This document shows, piece by piece, positions 48,457-57,188 of a stretch of 64,000 nt of DNA. The notes beneath the pieces are model-generated. The model had not been told where the DNA came from, ran no database searches, and saw only the letters and a list, made by a program, of their open reading frames with translations. A program made the position numbers and the translations under genes. The stretch spans positions 149,736 to 213,735 of the forward strand of contig NZ_JACSGR010000004.1 in assembly GCF_016025525.2 (NCBI RefSeq). Direction: 5' to 3'. The stretch comes from Eikenella glucosivorans. GTDB taxonomy: Bacteria; Pseudomonadota; Gammaproteobacteria; Burkholderiales; Neisseriaceae. Within the stretch, counting starts at the first letter, position 1, and each line of letters opens with the position of its first letter.

Positions 48457-50439
48457 TCACAGCCGGATTTTGCGTATGGCGCGGCAGCATTGCCGGTACC
48501 AGCGCTTTTGCGCGGCGGCGGCGGGCAGGCCGTCGGCGTAGTTCCAGCGGGCATATTGCTGCAGCAGTTCTTCCAGCTCGGGGCTGAGGCGTTCTTGCTC
48601 GCGAAGGATGTCGGCGGTTTCGATGGGACCGAGGGCGGCGAGGGAGACGTCTTCCACATCGAGCAGGCGCTCTTTCACGCGGGCGAACCCTTCTTCCAAG
48701 AGGTTGGCAAAACGCCGGCTGCTGCGCCGCCACCACAGCCACAGCGGAATCAGGGCGATGGCGCCGCCGATGAGCAGGAAGGTGAGCAGGCTGAGCAGGT
48801 TGAAGCCGCTGAAGCCGAGGCGGCGGAACAGGTTTTGCTGGGCGCTGCTGTCGTAGTTCACCACCCATTGCTGCCAGTAGAACTGGCTCTCGGCGGTGAG
48901 CTTGCTCCACCACTGCCAGCTGTTGCTGCCGGCCACCAGCTCTTGTTCGCCGCCTTCGAGCGCGGAGGAGAGGCCTTGCTCGATGCGGTTGCTGCTCACG
49001 GTGGCGGTGGGATCGACGCGTAGCCAGGCCTGTGTTTCGGGCAGCCACACTTCGGCCCAGGCGTGGGCGTCTTTGCCGCGCACCTGCCAGAAGCCGCCGT
49101 CGGGGTTGTATTCGCCGCCTTGATAGCCGGTCACCACGCGGGCGGGCAGGCCGGCGGCGCGCATGAGGACGACGAAGCTTTCGGCGTAGTGTTCGCAGAA
49201 GCCGCGCCGGCTGGTGAAGAGGAAATTGTCGACGCGGTTGGCGCTGTCGTCGAGCGGGGGGTTGAGGGTGTAGGCGAAGGGCTGGCTGCGGTAGTAGGCG
49301 AGGGTGCGGTTGACCAGGTCGGCGGCGTTGGCGGATTGGCTGCGCAGCTGGGCGGCGAGCTCGCGGGTGCGCGGGTTGCCGGTGCGGGGCAGGGCACTGA
49401 GGCGGCGCTGCTGCAAGCCGGGCAGGTTTTCAGGTAGCCTGTTGCCCACGGCGGCCTGCAGGCTGAAACGGCGCAGGCCGTCGTGGCTGCGTACGCGCAC
49501 GGTGTGGCCTTCGACAAAGTGCATCTGGCTGCGCGAATTGGCGGCGGTGGAATTGATGTAGGGATAGTCGAGCGCGGGGATACGGCCCTGCTCGTCGCGC
49601 ATGATCATGCTGTAGGAGACGACGGCGGGGGTGAGGGCGGTGTCGGCCTGGCTTTCAGTGAAGTCGTCGTCGGCGCTCCATTGCCGGCCGTCGAACTGGC
49701 TCATGGTGATGGCGCGCCAATAGAGATCGGCGGGCTTGGGGGTGTAGCCGTTGTCGAAGGTGGCGTTGAAGGCCAATTCGTTGCTCTGCACCAGATTGCT
49801 GATGCTGCCGGGCTGCATGGTGTCGGAAAGGCCAGTTTTGGCTTGGTTTTGGTTGGGCTGGGGGATGCGCCACAAAGGCTCGCTCATGCGCAGCACGGCC
49901 ACAAACAGCACGGCGGCCAGCGGCAGGGTGAGCAGCAGGGCGGTGGCGGCGTGGCGGAAGGCGAGGCGCGGCGGCATATTGAGCAGTGCCACGCAGGTGG
50001 CGGTGCCGAACAGGGCAGCCAGGAGCCACAGGCCGATGAACATGTTTTGGTTGAGCAGCACGGTGGCGCCGATGAGGAATATCATGGCGGCGAGCAGGAT
50101 GTGCCAGTCGCGCAGTTGGCGGCTTTCGAAGGTTTTCATCAGCACCATCAGCAGCAAGAGGGCGCTGCCGCCTTCGCTGCCGAATACGGTGCCAAGCTGG
50201 GAAAACACCAAGGCAAACAAAATAATGCCTCCCACGGCGTTCAGCCACGGGCTGAGGCCGCGGATGCCGGCTAAGGTGAAACCGAGCTGGATGAGCCACA
50301 ATACGCCGAAGATAAGGATAACGGGCACGGGCAGAGCAAAGGCCAGCGGCAAAACAATCCACAGCAAAAGCAGCAGAACGCCCAAACGCGGCAGGCGTTC
50401 GGGCGGATGGTTGATGTATTCGGGGGTGAGGGCGAGCAT
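48457..50439 (-). CDS. TgpA-like transglutaminase-domain membrane protein
   Basis: The 660-residue product has an N-terminal block of about six membrane segments (DUF3488-like), a periplasmic transglutaminase-like domain, and a C-terminal membrane segment before a DUF4129-like tail. The catalytic triad is visible: Cys in SRRGFCEHYAESF, His in GKDAHAWAEVW, Asp in RVDPTATV. Related TgpA proteins are periplasmic and essential in Pseudomonas. The start at 50439 (MLALTPEY) fits the family better than 50478. The substrate is unknown. Confidence 0.88.
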   Translation of the reverse strand: MLALTPEYINHPPERLPRLGVLLLLLWIVLPLAFALPVPVILIFGVLWLIQLGFTLAGIRGLSPWLNAVGGIILFALVFSQLGTVFGSEGGSALLLLMVLMKTFESRQLRDWHILLAAMIFLIGATVLLNQNMFIGLWLLAALFGTATCVALLNMPPRLAFRHAATALLLTLPLAAVLFVAVLRMSEPLWRIPQPNQNQAKTGLSDTMQPGSISNLVQSNELAFNATFDNGYTPKPADLYWRAITMSQFDGRQWSADDDFTESQADTALTPAVVSYSMIMRDEQGRIPALDYPYINSTAANSRSQMHFVEGHTVRVRSHDGLRRFSLQAAVGNRLPENLPGLQQRRLSALPRTGNPRTRELAAQLRSQSANAADLVNRTLAYYRSQPFAYTLNPPLDDSANRVDNFLFTSRRGFCEHYAESFVVLMRAAGLPARVVTGYQGGEYNPDGGFWQVRGKDAHAWAEVWLPETQAWLRVDPTATVSSNRIEQGLSSALEGGEQELVAGSNSWQWWSKLTAESQFYWQQWVVNYDSSAQQNLFRRLGFSGFNLLSLLTFLLIGGAIALIPLWLWWRRSSRRFANLLEEGFARVKERLLDVEDVSLAALGPIETADILREQERLSPELEELLQQYARWNYADGLPAAAAQKRWYRQCCRAIRKIRL

Positions 50440-50588
50440 GGGTGTTGGCTTTGCAAAAACGCCACCTTGGCTGCGCAAAATATCGGTTCAACTTCGTTGA
50501 AGCTCACGCTTTCAGGTAGCCTTTATCTTGGTATGGGCGGCTTGGGTTGTGTGTATCGAAAGCTGCCTGCCGAGGGTTCCCTGCGCGT

Positions 50589-51113
50589 TTACTTGCTGAC
50601 GATGTCGGGCAGGGTGTGGCTCAGTTGCAGCGAGTTGCCGATTATACCCAAATCCGCGTCGGCGAAGCGGGCGTTTTCCAAAATCAGGCCGCCGTGCGCC
50701 CGGGTGGCGTGCAGGCTCATGCGCATTTGCGCGGGGGTGAAAGGCAGGTTGTGTTTGCGGGCGTAGGCGGCGGCGCGGCGGTTGGCGGTTTGCAGCATCG
50801 GGATCAGGGTGATGTCGAGGTGGAACACGCGCACGCCCAATACCAGGATGCGGGCGGCAAACCAGTCGGCTTCCTCGGTGAATACGTCGGGACTGGGTCG
50901 GCCGAAATCGTGCCGTTCGGCGGCAATCAGGCAGGCGAGGGTGCGGATTTGCGGCAGCAGGGCTTCGCACAGCATGAAGTTTTTGCCTTGCGGGGCGTTG
51001 GACTGCAAATCGGCGCGGTGTTGGTTGCCGTCTACGGCCAAATACCAGCGTTGCAGCTCGGTGCGCGGCTGGGGTGTGGGTATTTGGCTGATTTGGTGGG
51101 CTAGGGCGGTCAT
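50589..51113 (-). CDS. Orphan protein downstream of an aromatic leader-peptide attenuator
   Basis: The 174-residue soluble protein is mostly helical, with FMLCEALLPQIRTLACLIA and WFAARILVLGVRVFHLDITL as hydrophobic helices and AYARKHNLPFTPAQMRMS further on. I do not recognise the family. The ATG at 51113 has AGGAACA upstream. The gene is preceded by a leader peptide and terminator rich in Phe/Tyr/Trp codons, so its expression probably depends on aromatic amino acid supply. A role in aromatic metabolism is inferred only from that control. Confidence 0.6.
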   Translation of the reverse strand: MTALAHQISQIPTPQPRTELQRWYLAVDGNQHRADLQSNAPQGKNFMLCEALLPQIRTLACLIAAERHDFGRPSPDVFTEEADWFAARILVLGVRVFHLDITLIPMLQTANRRAAAYARKHNLPFTPAQMRMSLHATRAHGGLILENARFADADLGIIGNSLQLSHTLPDIVSK

Positions 51114-51184
51114 TTTGTGTTCCTGTTCGGCTGGTCTGTTCATGGGGAAATCCGTGTGCGAGCGGCCTGCCGTGGGCAATAAAA

Positions 51185-51213
51185 AAACCGCTCGGGTTGT
51201 TCCGGGCGGTAGC
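51185..51213 (-). terminator. Attenuator terminator of the aromatic leader
   Basis: Read on the minus strand, ACCGCCCGG pairs with CCCGAGCGGT and is followed by seven Ts. Region 3 (TACCGC, 51206-51211) and region 4 (AGCGGT, 51187-51192) form the stem. It stands 70 bases before the downstream start codon. Confidence 0.75.
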
Positions 51214-51238
51214 TTCTCTTTCTGCTTGCGGCTGCGGT

Positions 51239-51316
51239 TTATGCAGACGCGAAAAGATACCGCGCGGTTTGGCGGTACCAATAAAAGGGGGTGAAGGAGA
51301 AGTTTTGCGTATTCAT
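51239..51316 (-). CDS. Leader peptide rich in Phe, Tyr and Trp
   Basis: A 25-codon frame encodes a peptide with Phe at 6, 8, 11 and 22, Tyr at 12, 14 and 20, and Trp at 13; the core reads FSFTPFYWYRQ. Its ATG is within one or two bases of the predicted transcription start, so it may be translated as a leaderless message, as described for some trp leaders. The Trp13-Tyr14 codons lie inside region 1 of the attenuator, so ribosome stalling there would block the 1:2 hairpin. Confidence 0.7.
   Translation of the reverse strand: MNTQNFSFTPFYWYRQTARYLFASA
51256..51279 (-). promoter_or_regulatory. Attenuator 1:2 hairpin and 2:3 antiterminator arm
   Basis: On the minus strand, region 1 GGTACCGC (51272-51279) pairs with region 2 GCGGTATC (51256-51263) over eight pairs including one G-T. 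Region 2 GCGGTA can instead pair with region 3 TACCGC (51206-51211), opening the terminator. This is the textbook arrangement of a translation-controlled attenuator. Confidence 0.7.
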
Positions 51317-51323
51317 GGGGCGC

Positions 51324-51353
51324 AGTCTAAGGCAGGTGGGGAGGCCGTGTCAA
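51324..51353 (-). promoter_or_regulatory. Promoter of the aromatic leader
   Basis: On the minus strand, TTGACA (51348-51353) and TAGACT (51324-51329) are spaced by 18 bases. The -35 is a perfect consensus. Transcription should begin near 51317. Confidence 0.7.
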
Positions 51354-51602
51354 GGGTATTTGTTCTAAGAATGGTTGGCATGAGGCTTGGGCTTGGCGGA
51401 AACGTTGCGGCGCGATGGTTTGGCTTGGGAGGAGCTGGTATTTTCAGGTAGCCTTTAAATGTAAAAAGAATACTGGGAACAGTATGTTGGGGTAAAGGCG
51501 GGTTAAACGGTTTCGAAATTGCTTGTGTGGCTGCTATGATGCTGCGCTTTGCGGCTGTGCCGATTCGCTGCCTGCCCGGCGGAAGCAAGAAAAGGATGAA
51601 AA

Positions 51603-52061
51603 ATGCTGAAATGTTCCAAACTGTTGTTGTGCCTGATGCCAGTGTTGGTGTTGGCCGGTTGTGTGTCGCCGGAGGCGGCGGGTATCCGCCGGCAGCAATC
51701 CAATATCAACTATGACGATGATGTGAAAATCGGCGGTTCGCGCACGGCATACGGTTTCCGCAGCCTGCCGGAGCGGGGCAGGGCGGAAGTGGAGGTGCAG
51801 AGCGACAAGGCGCCGGGCGAGGCGGCGCAATGCCTGCAAAAACAGCTGCAAACCCGCCTGCGCCTGCCGGAAAACTTTATCCAGGTGCGCTCCTACACCA
51901 ATTCGGGCTACACGGTGGCGCTGCATAATCCGTTCACCAAGCGCGACGGTGTGCTGATGAACGTGCAGCAGCGCGGGGTGAAAAGCTCAACCATCAAGCT
52001 GTATGCCAACGGCACCACGCTTTCGCGCGCCTGGCGTGCCGTACCCGCGGCGTGTAAGTAG
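51603..52061 (+). CDS. Putative lipoprotein, unknown function
   Basis: The 152-residue product has lipobox LAGC (Cys20) and a mature domain containing YGFRSLPERGRAEVEVQSDK and TRLRLPENFIQVRSYTNSG. RLPEN here is encoded by CGCCTGCCGGAAAAC, not by a true DUS. I do not recognise the domain. An AAAGGATGAAAA site precedes the ATG. Confidence 0.65.
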   Translation: MLKCSKLLLCLMPVLVLAGCVSPEAAGIRRQQSNINYDDDVKIGGSRTAYGFRSLPERGRAEVEVQSDKAPGEAAQCLQKQLQTRLRLPENFIQVRSYTNSGYTVALHNPFTKRDGVLMNVQQRGVKSSTIKLYANGTTLSRAWRAVPAACK

Positions 52062-52082
52062 CCGAGCGCGTACTAACCGCAT

Positions 52083-52088
52083 TATAAT
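52083..52088 (+). promoter_or_regulatory. -10 box before the next exported protein
   Basis: A perfect TATAAT lies 33 bases before the next start codon; the -35 region is weak. Confidence 0.4.
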
Positions 52089-52121
52089 GAACGCGTTTTA
52101 ACCCACACAGGCAGATAAAGC

Positions 52122-52511
52122 ATGAAAAAATATTTCTTGGTATTGTTGCTGGCGTTCAGCAGCACGGTTTGGGCCTACCGCTTCCCCGTCGACAGCATGG
52201 AAGTGGCGGTGTTGAAATCGGCCTCTTTCCCGCAGGTTACGTTCACTTCGGAAGGCTTTTCCTGGCTGCGCGTGCTGACCTTGGGCTGGCTGGGTGACGG
52301 CGCGAAAACCTTCGATATGGTGCAGGGCGTGCGCATCAAAGATGAAAACAACCGCTTCATCACCCACGGTCAGCTGCCGAACTATGCCGGCAAAGTGGTG
52401 GCGCTGCGCCGCAACGGTGCGGGCAATGTGGTGGAAATGTGGATTCTCACGCCGCAGGAAAACGAGGCGTTTAAACAGCGTGCGGCCTTGCTGCAAAACC
52501 AGCAGCGCTGA
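52122..52511 (+). CDS. Small exported protein, unknown function
   Basis: The 129-residue product has a Sec signal (MKKYFLVLLLAFSSTVWA, cut near residue 18). The mature domain starts YRFPVDSMEVAVLKSASF and looks like a small beta-rich fold of periplasmic type. The family is not recognised. A strong intrinsic terminator follows, so it is probably a single-gene unit. Confidence 0.65.
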   Translation: MKKYFLVLLLAFSSTVWAYRFPVDSMEVAVLKSASFPQVTFTSEGFSWLRVLTLGWLGDGAKTFDMVQGVRIKDENNRFITHGQLPNYAGKVVALRRNGAGNVVEMWILTPQENEAFKQRAALLQNQQR

Positions 52512-52528
52512 TTGTTGCCAAACAGACG

Positions 52529-52566
52529 AAACCTCCTGCTGCCTAACGGGCGGCGGGAGGTTTTGT
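52529..52566 (+). terminator. Intrinsic terminator
   Basis: AAACCTCC and GGAGGTTT are 8-base arms with further GC pairing inside, followed by TTTTGTTTT. It is independent of DUS, though a DUS begins right after it. Confidence 0.85.
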
Positions 52567-52716
52567 TTTCAGGTAGCCTTTGATGCGTGGGATGGGCTGT
52601 TTGAAATTATGCGGGCTTGGCGCGGGTTTGATTGCGAAACAGTGCTACTGCAAAGCCGAAGGTTCGGGTAGCCTTTGTTTGGCTGGCTTGGGCTATCTGA
52701 AAAGTAGTGTGGCAGT

Positions 52717-52800
52717 TTTCAGGTAGCCTCAATAAACGGAAGTCGGTTCGTATACGCGAAAGGCTACCTGAAAAATGATTGGGCGGTTTTCAGGTAGCCT
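52717..52800. terminator. DUS cluster after relA
   Basis: Three DUS copies lie at 52717, 52761 and 52787; the last two face each other over 12 bases and would terminate the minus-strand relA transcript. Confidence 0.65.
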
Positions 52801-52819
52801 TTTGCTGCAAGCGCGGCCG

Positions 52820-55033
52820 CTACAGCCTGCTCACGCCGGTTACGCCTTTCACGTTGGCGAGGCTGGCCAGCACGTGCGGCAGGTCGCCCACCTGGTGTAC
52901 TTCCAGCGTGAAGCGCAGGCTGGCTTCGAGGTTGCGCGATTGGGTTTGCACGGCGGTCACGTTCAGTTTGTGCCGTGCCAGCGCTTCGGAGAGGTCGCGC
53001 AAGAGGCCGTTGCGGTCTTGGGCGGACACTTCAATGTCTACGGCAAACACCTGCCCGGCCGGCACGCCTGCCCAAGAAGCGGGCACCACTTTTTCGGCAG
53101 CCTGTTCGGCCAGCTTCTGGAAGGCGGGGCAGCCGAGGCGGTGGATGGAAATGCCGCGCCCGCGGGTAACGAAGCCGGCGATTTCGTCGGGCGGGGCGGG
53201 TTTGCAGCATTTGGCCAGGGTGGTGAGCAGGCCGGATTCGCCGTCCACCAGGATGCCGCCTTTGCCGCCGTCGGCCTTGATGCGCGATTCTTTCACGATG
53301 CTCTGCGTGCTTACTGGCTCGGGTGCGGGTTCGGCTAAGAGGCCGCAGGCCTTCTGCACGGCGCGCGGCATGATCTCGCCGTGCGCGATGGCGCTGTAGA
53401 GGTCGTCGATTTTCTTGAAGCCGAGTTTTTCGGCCAGTGCCTGCAGATTGGGTTTGGCTTGGATTTTGAGCAGGGTGCGCTCCAGTTGCAGCTTACCCTG
53501 TTCGCGGATACTTTCCGCGTTTTGGCGGCGGATGTAGGCACGGATTTTGGAAACGGCCTTGTTGCTCTTCACCCAGCCTTCATACAGCCAGTTTACCGAG
53601 GGCTCGCCTTCTTTGGCGGCGATGATTTCCACGCGCTGGCCGTTTTCCAGCGGGGTGGAGAGGGGCACGATTTGGCCGTCTACCTTGGCACCGCGGCAGC
53701 GGTCGCCCAGATTGCTGTGCAGGGCGTAGGCGAAATCAATCGGCGTGGCGCCCACCGGCAGGGAGAGTACTTTGCCGTGCGGGGTGAGCACGTAGATGGT
53801 GTCGTTGAACAGCTCGGTTTGGAAGGCGGCGGCAAGGTCGGCTTTGCCGCTTTCAGCCATGTTTTCGCGCCAGTCGAGCAGTTGGCGCAGCCAGGCGATT
53901 TTTTGTTCATACGCCGAATCGCCTTTGCCGCCTTCTTTGTAGCGCCAGTGTGCGGCCACGCCGAATTCGTTGAACTGGTGCATTTCTTTGGTGCGGATTT
54001 GCACTTCGATGCCTTTGTCTTCGGGGCCGACGATCACGGTGTGCAGGCTTTTGTAGCCGTTGCCTTTGGGGTTGGCGATGTAGTCGTCGAATTCGCCGGG
54101 GATGGGCTGCCACAGGCTGTGCACGATGCCGAGCACGGTGTAGCACTCGGGCACGCTGTTTACCAGCACGCGCACGGCGCGGATGTCGTAGAGCCCTTCG
54201 AAATCAAGCTTTTTCTTCACCATCTTGCGGTAGATGGAATAGATGTGTTTGGGCCGGCCGGCCACGTCGTAGTCGCGGATGCCGTATTTGGCCAGTTCGG
54301 CTTTGAGGATGCCGAGGAAGTGGTCGATATAATGCTGCCGCTCGGGGCGTTTTTCGTCGAGCAGGTGGGCAATGCGGCGGTATTCTTCGGGGTTTTGGTG
54401 GCGGAAGCCGAGGTCTTCGAGCTGCCATTTGAGTTGCCACACGCCCAAGCGGTTGGCCAGCGGGGCGAAAATATCCAGTGTTTCTTTGGCGATGGCGCGT
54501 TTTTCGGCGCTGTCGGGGCAGCTGCCGAGGTATTGCATGGTGCGGGTGCGCAGGGCGAGTTTGATCAGCACCACGCGGATGTCGGACACCATGGCCAGCA
54601 GCATTTTGCGCATGGTTTCGGCCTGTGCGGCGCGCTCTTCGGGTGTGGCGAGGCCGTCTACGCGGGCGAAGTGGGTGAGCTTCTGCACCTGGTCGATGCC
54701 CTGCACCAGGCCGCACACGGTTTGCCCGCACTGTTCGGCTACCTGAATCTGCCAATCGCCGCCCTGCTTGGGCATGCCCGACAAAATGGTGGCGGCCACG
54801 GCTTCGGGCAGCAAATCGAGCTGCGCCACCATCTGCGCGGCGCCCAAGGTGTGCGGCAGCAGCGCCTCGCCGGCATAGGTTTGCGCGTCGGCAGGATAGC
54901 GTGCCTCGGCCAGTGCGAAGGCTTGCTGCAGGAGGCGGCGGTCGGCCTCGTTTTGCTGGGCGGCATATCCGGCCAGCCAGCTGCGGCAGGCTTGCAGGTC
55001 GGTGATGTGGGTGTCTGAATAGCCGGTTTCCAT
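52820..55033 (-). CDS. relA: (p)ppGpp synthetase RelA
   Basis: The 737-residue protein has the RelA/SpoT layout: an N-terminal hydrolase-like domain, a synthetase domain with GRPKHIYSIYRKM near residue 264 and NPKGNGYKSLHT near residue 323, a TGS domain (IYVLTPHGKVLSLP) and a C-terminal ACT domain. The hydrolase domain lacks the HD pair (it reads HTLGAAQMVAQ then ATILSG), so this is the RelA type that senses uncharged tRNA on ribosomes. Confidence 0.93.
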   Translation of the reverse strand: METGYSDTHITDLQACRSWLAGYAAQQNEADRRLLQQAFALAEARYPADAQTYAGEALLPHTLGAAQMVAQLDLLPEAVAATILSGMPKQGGDWQIQVAEQCGQTVCGLVQGIDQVQKLTHFARVDGLATPEERAAQAETMRKMLLAMVSDIRVVLIKLALRTRTMQYLGSCPDSAEKRAIAKETLDIFAPLANRLGVWQLKWQLEDLGFRHQNPEEYRRIAHLLDEKRPERQHYIDHFLGILKAELAKYGIRDYDVAGRPKHIYSIYRKMVKKKLDFEGLYDIRAVRVLVNSVPECYTVLGIVHSLWQPIPGEFDDYIANPKGNGYKSLHTVIVGPEDKGIEVQIRTKEMHQFNEFGVAAHWRYKEGGKGDSAYEQKIAWLRQLLDWRENMAESGKADLAAAFQTELFNDTIYVLTPHGKVLSLPVGATPIDFAYALHSNLGDRCRGAKVDGQIVPLSTPLENGQRVEIIAAKEGEPSVNWLYEGWVKSNKAVSKIRAYIRRQNAESIREQGKLQLERTLLKIQAKPNLQALAEKLGFKKIDDLYSAIAHGEIMPRAVQKACGLLAEPAPEPVSTQSIVKESRIKADGGKGGILVDGESGLLTTLAKCCKPAPPDEIAGFVTRGRGISIHRLGCPAFQKLAEQAAEKVVPASWAGVPAGQVFAVDIEVSAQDRNGLLRDLSEALARHKLNVTAVQTQSRNLEASLRFTLEVHQVGDLPHVLASLANVKGVTGVSRL

Positions 55034-55238
55034 GGGGGTGCCTTAATGTCGGGTTCTCGCGCTGATTGTAACCAAAAATCCGCCGCCTGTGTTTTGCCGG
55101 CGGCGGTGATTTGACGCAGGTGCGGTTTTCGGCCGGCCAAGCGGATGCGGCCTTGGCCGAAAGCATGCAAATCCCATGCCAAGCAACGCGGGAAATGGTA
55201 ATATCCATATCGTTCACAGGCTACCTGAAAGATAAATC

Positions 55239-55820
55239 ATGCTGTTCCACCCCGAAGTGATGACGGTTGAAATGCTGGCGCAGAAAATCCGCAAAATCCC
55301 GCACTGGCCGCAGGAAGGCGTGCTGTTTCACGACATCACGCCCGTGCTGCAAAGCCCGGAATACTTCCGCCTGCTGGTGGATCTGCTCACCTACCGCTAT
55401 ATGACGCAGGAAATCGACGTGGTGGCCGGGCTCGATGCGCGCGGCTTCATCATCGGCGCCGCGCTGGCCTACCAGCTCAACGTCGGCTTCGTGCCCATCC
55501 GCAAAAAAGGCAAGCTGCCCTTCAGCACCGTATCCGAAAGCTACGCGCTCGAATACGGCGAAGCCACCGTGGAAATCCACACCGATGCCATCAAAAACAA
55601 CGCTCGCGTGCTGTTGGTGGACGACCTCGTGGCCACCGGCGGCACCATGCTTGCCGGCATCAAGCTCATCCGCAAGCTCGGTGGGCACGTGGTGGAAGCC
55701 GCCGCCATCCTCGAATTCACCGACCTGCCCGGCGGCGACCGCATCCGCAACGAAGGCGTATCCCTGTTCACCCTCTATCAAAACAGCGGCGCGGTGGGCA
55801 GCGAGCACGGCACCCCATAG
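55239..55820 (+). CDS. apt: Adenine phosphoribosyltransferase
   Basis: Apt makes AMP from adenine and PRPP. The 193-residue product has the PRPP loop VLLVDDLVATGGTMLA near residues 124-139, ARGFIIGAALA near residue 65 and the flexible-loop region FVPIRKKGKLP near residue 87. The N-terminus is slightly longer than in some homologues; ATG 55260 is an alternative. It is divergent from relA with about 200 bases between. Confidence 0.95.
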   Translation: MLFHPEVMTVEMLAQKIRKIPHWPQEGVLFHDITPVLQSPEYFRLLVDLLTYRYMTQEIDVVAGLDARGFIIGAALAYQLNVGFVPIRKKGKLPFSTVSESYALEYGEATVEIHTDAIKNNARVLLVDDLVATGGTMLAGIKLIRKLGGHVVEAAAILEFTDLPGGDRIRNEGVSLFTLYQNSGAVGSEHGTP

Positions 55821-55942
55821 GCTACCTGAAAACATTAGCTTCAATGCCGCCGAAATAAAACCGGCCGCCCAGCATCCGGCTCTCAGGCTACCTGAAAGCC
55901 GGATTGCCTTATCCCGAATCAGACAAGCCGCCACCGCTGCGC

Positions 55943-55948
55943 TATAAT
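55943..55948 (+). promoter_or_regulatory. -10 box upstream of the azurin gene
   Basis: A perfect TATAAT lies 46 bases before the azurin start; no strong -35 is visible. Confidence 0.4.
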
Positions 55949-55993
55949 CAGCCCGCAGTATTTCCCCCATGTTTTAATTAAGGAAACCATGTT

Positions 55994-56563
55994 ATGAAAC
56001 TGTATCTCCCCCTGATTGCCGCCGCCGCATTGGCGCTGGCTGCCTGCGGCGGCGAAACCGCCCAGCCGCCTGCCGCTTCCGCCGCCTCCGAAGCCGCACA
56101 TGAGCAAACCGCCTCCGCCGCTTCCGAAGCCGCGCCTGCCTCCGAAGCAGCCGCCGTTCCAGCAGCCGCCGCCGAAGGCTGCGTGCAAGTGGTGGAAACT
56201 GGCGACAGCATGCAATACAACACCGCCGAAATCAGCATACCCAAAGGCTGCACCCACTTCACCGTCACCCTCAAGCACACCGGCAGCATGCCCAAAACCT
56301 CGATGGGGCATAACATCGTCATCACCGCCGAGGGCGACGTAAACGGCGTGAACAACGACGGCATCGGCGCCGGTCCGGATAACGACTACGTGGAACCCGG
56401 CGACACCCGCGTCATCGCCCACACCAAGCTGATCGGCGGCGGCGAAGAATCAGCGGTTACCTTCCCGGTGAGCAAACTGGCCGCCGGCTCAAACTACAAA
56501 TTTTTCTGCACCTTCCCCGGCCATGCCGGCGTGATGAACGGCACGGTGAAACTGGCCGAATAA
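55994..56563 (+). CDS. Lipid-modified azurin (Laz-like)
   Basis: The 189-residue lipoprotein has an LAAC lipobox (Cys18), an Ala/Ser/Glu-rich linker of about 40 residues with SAASEAA repeats, and an azurin domain. Copper ligands sit at His106, Cys172, His177 and Met181, with the 66-5-4 spacing of azurins (GHNIV and CTFPGHAGVM). In Neisseria such azurins donate electrons to nitrite reductase AniA or peroxidase. The linker resembles the H.8 antigen repeat region. Confidence 0.93.
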   Translation: MKLYLPLIAAAALALAACGGETAQPPAASAASEAAHEQTASAASEAAPASEAAAVPAAAAEGCVQVVETGDSMQYNTAEISIPKGCTHFTVTLKHTGSMPKTSMGHNIVITAEGDVNGVNNDGIGAGPDNDYVEPGDTRVIAHTKLIGGGEESAVTFPVSKLAAGSNYKFFCTFPGHAGVMNGTVKLAE

Positions 56564-56589
56564 GCCCGCGTTCATCCGTTAATGCAGCA

Positions 56590-56636
56590 AAGGCTACCTG
56601 AAAATCGGTTCGACCCGTTTTCAGGTAGCCTTTTTG
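56590..56636. terminator. DUS inverted pair after the azurin gene
   Basis: AGGCTACCTGAAAA (56590-56603) and TTTTCAGGTAGCCT (56617-56630) are followed by TTTTTG. Confidence 0.8.
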
Positions 56637-57188
56637 TGTTTTCGGATAGAGGGGCTGTTGTTGTTTGGGTAATGGCTGGCAGGTTGTTTGGATGATGTGC
56701 GGTTGCCGACAGGGCTGCCCAAACTGCGCGCAGCCAGCTGGAGGCTACCTGAAAAGCCATGAGGAATTTTCAGGTAGCCTGAAATATTGGGGATGCTTTG
56801 CATCAAGGATGACGTTTGAAAAGTGAACTGAGTAAAAGTTTGGCAAAACCCTGAAGGAGTCGGATATGGGCGGATGGGTTGTGGCCGGGCAGCAGGCTTG
56901 TTGTAAAAATACTGTAAAAATCAACCTTGGATCGCTAAGGCACTAGGAGGGGAGGGTAAAGAAAGGTATCATACCATCCTAATTTGCCCGGCATTTATAG
57001 AGTAGATAGCCCACTGAATATATTGAGAGAAAATTCTTTCTGCTTGCAAAAATGGTTTAAGTTTTGTGTGATTTAGCAAGTTTTTCAGCGGGATTGAACT
57101 TATGTTGATGTAAATCAGCTGCCTGGGCGGCTTTGTCGGATTTTATTTTGATTTTTGATTGGCTTGGAAAAAGTTAGGGAGAGAGTAA
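56637..57188. other. Long upstream region of the adhesin gene
   Basis: This 550-base gap has no gene. It includes one more DUS inverted pair (56742-56780), the last seen before the window end. Next come two TGTAAAAAT direct repeats near 56900, the palindrome GGTATCATACC (56965-56975), and AT-rich DNA. GGGAGAG before the ATG is a good ribosome site. The size suggests a regulated or long untranslated leader. Confidence 0.5.

Noticed and set aside
52820..55033. Bifunctional SpoT assignment
   Set aside because: The hydrolase domain lacks the His-Asp pair, so RelA fits better.
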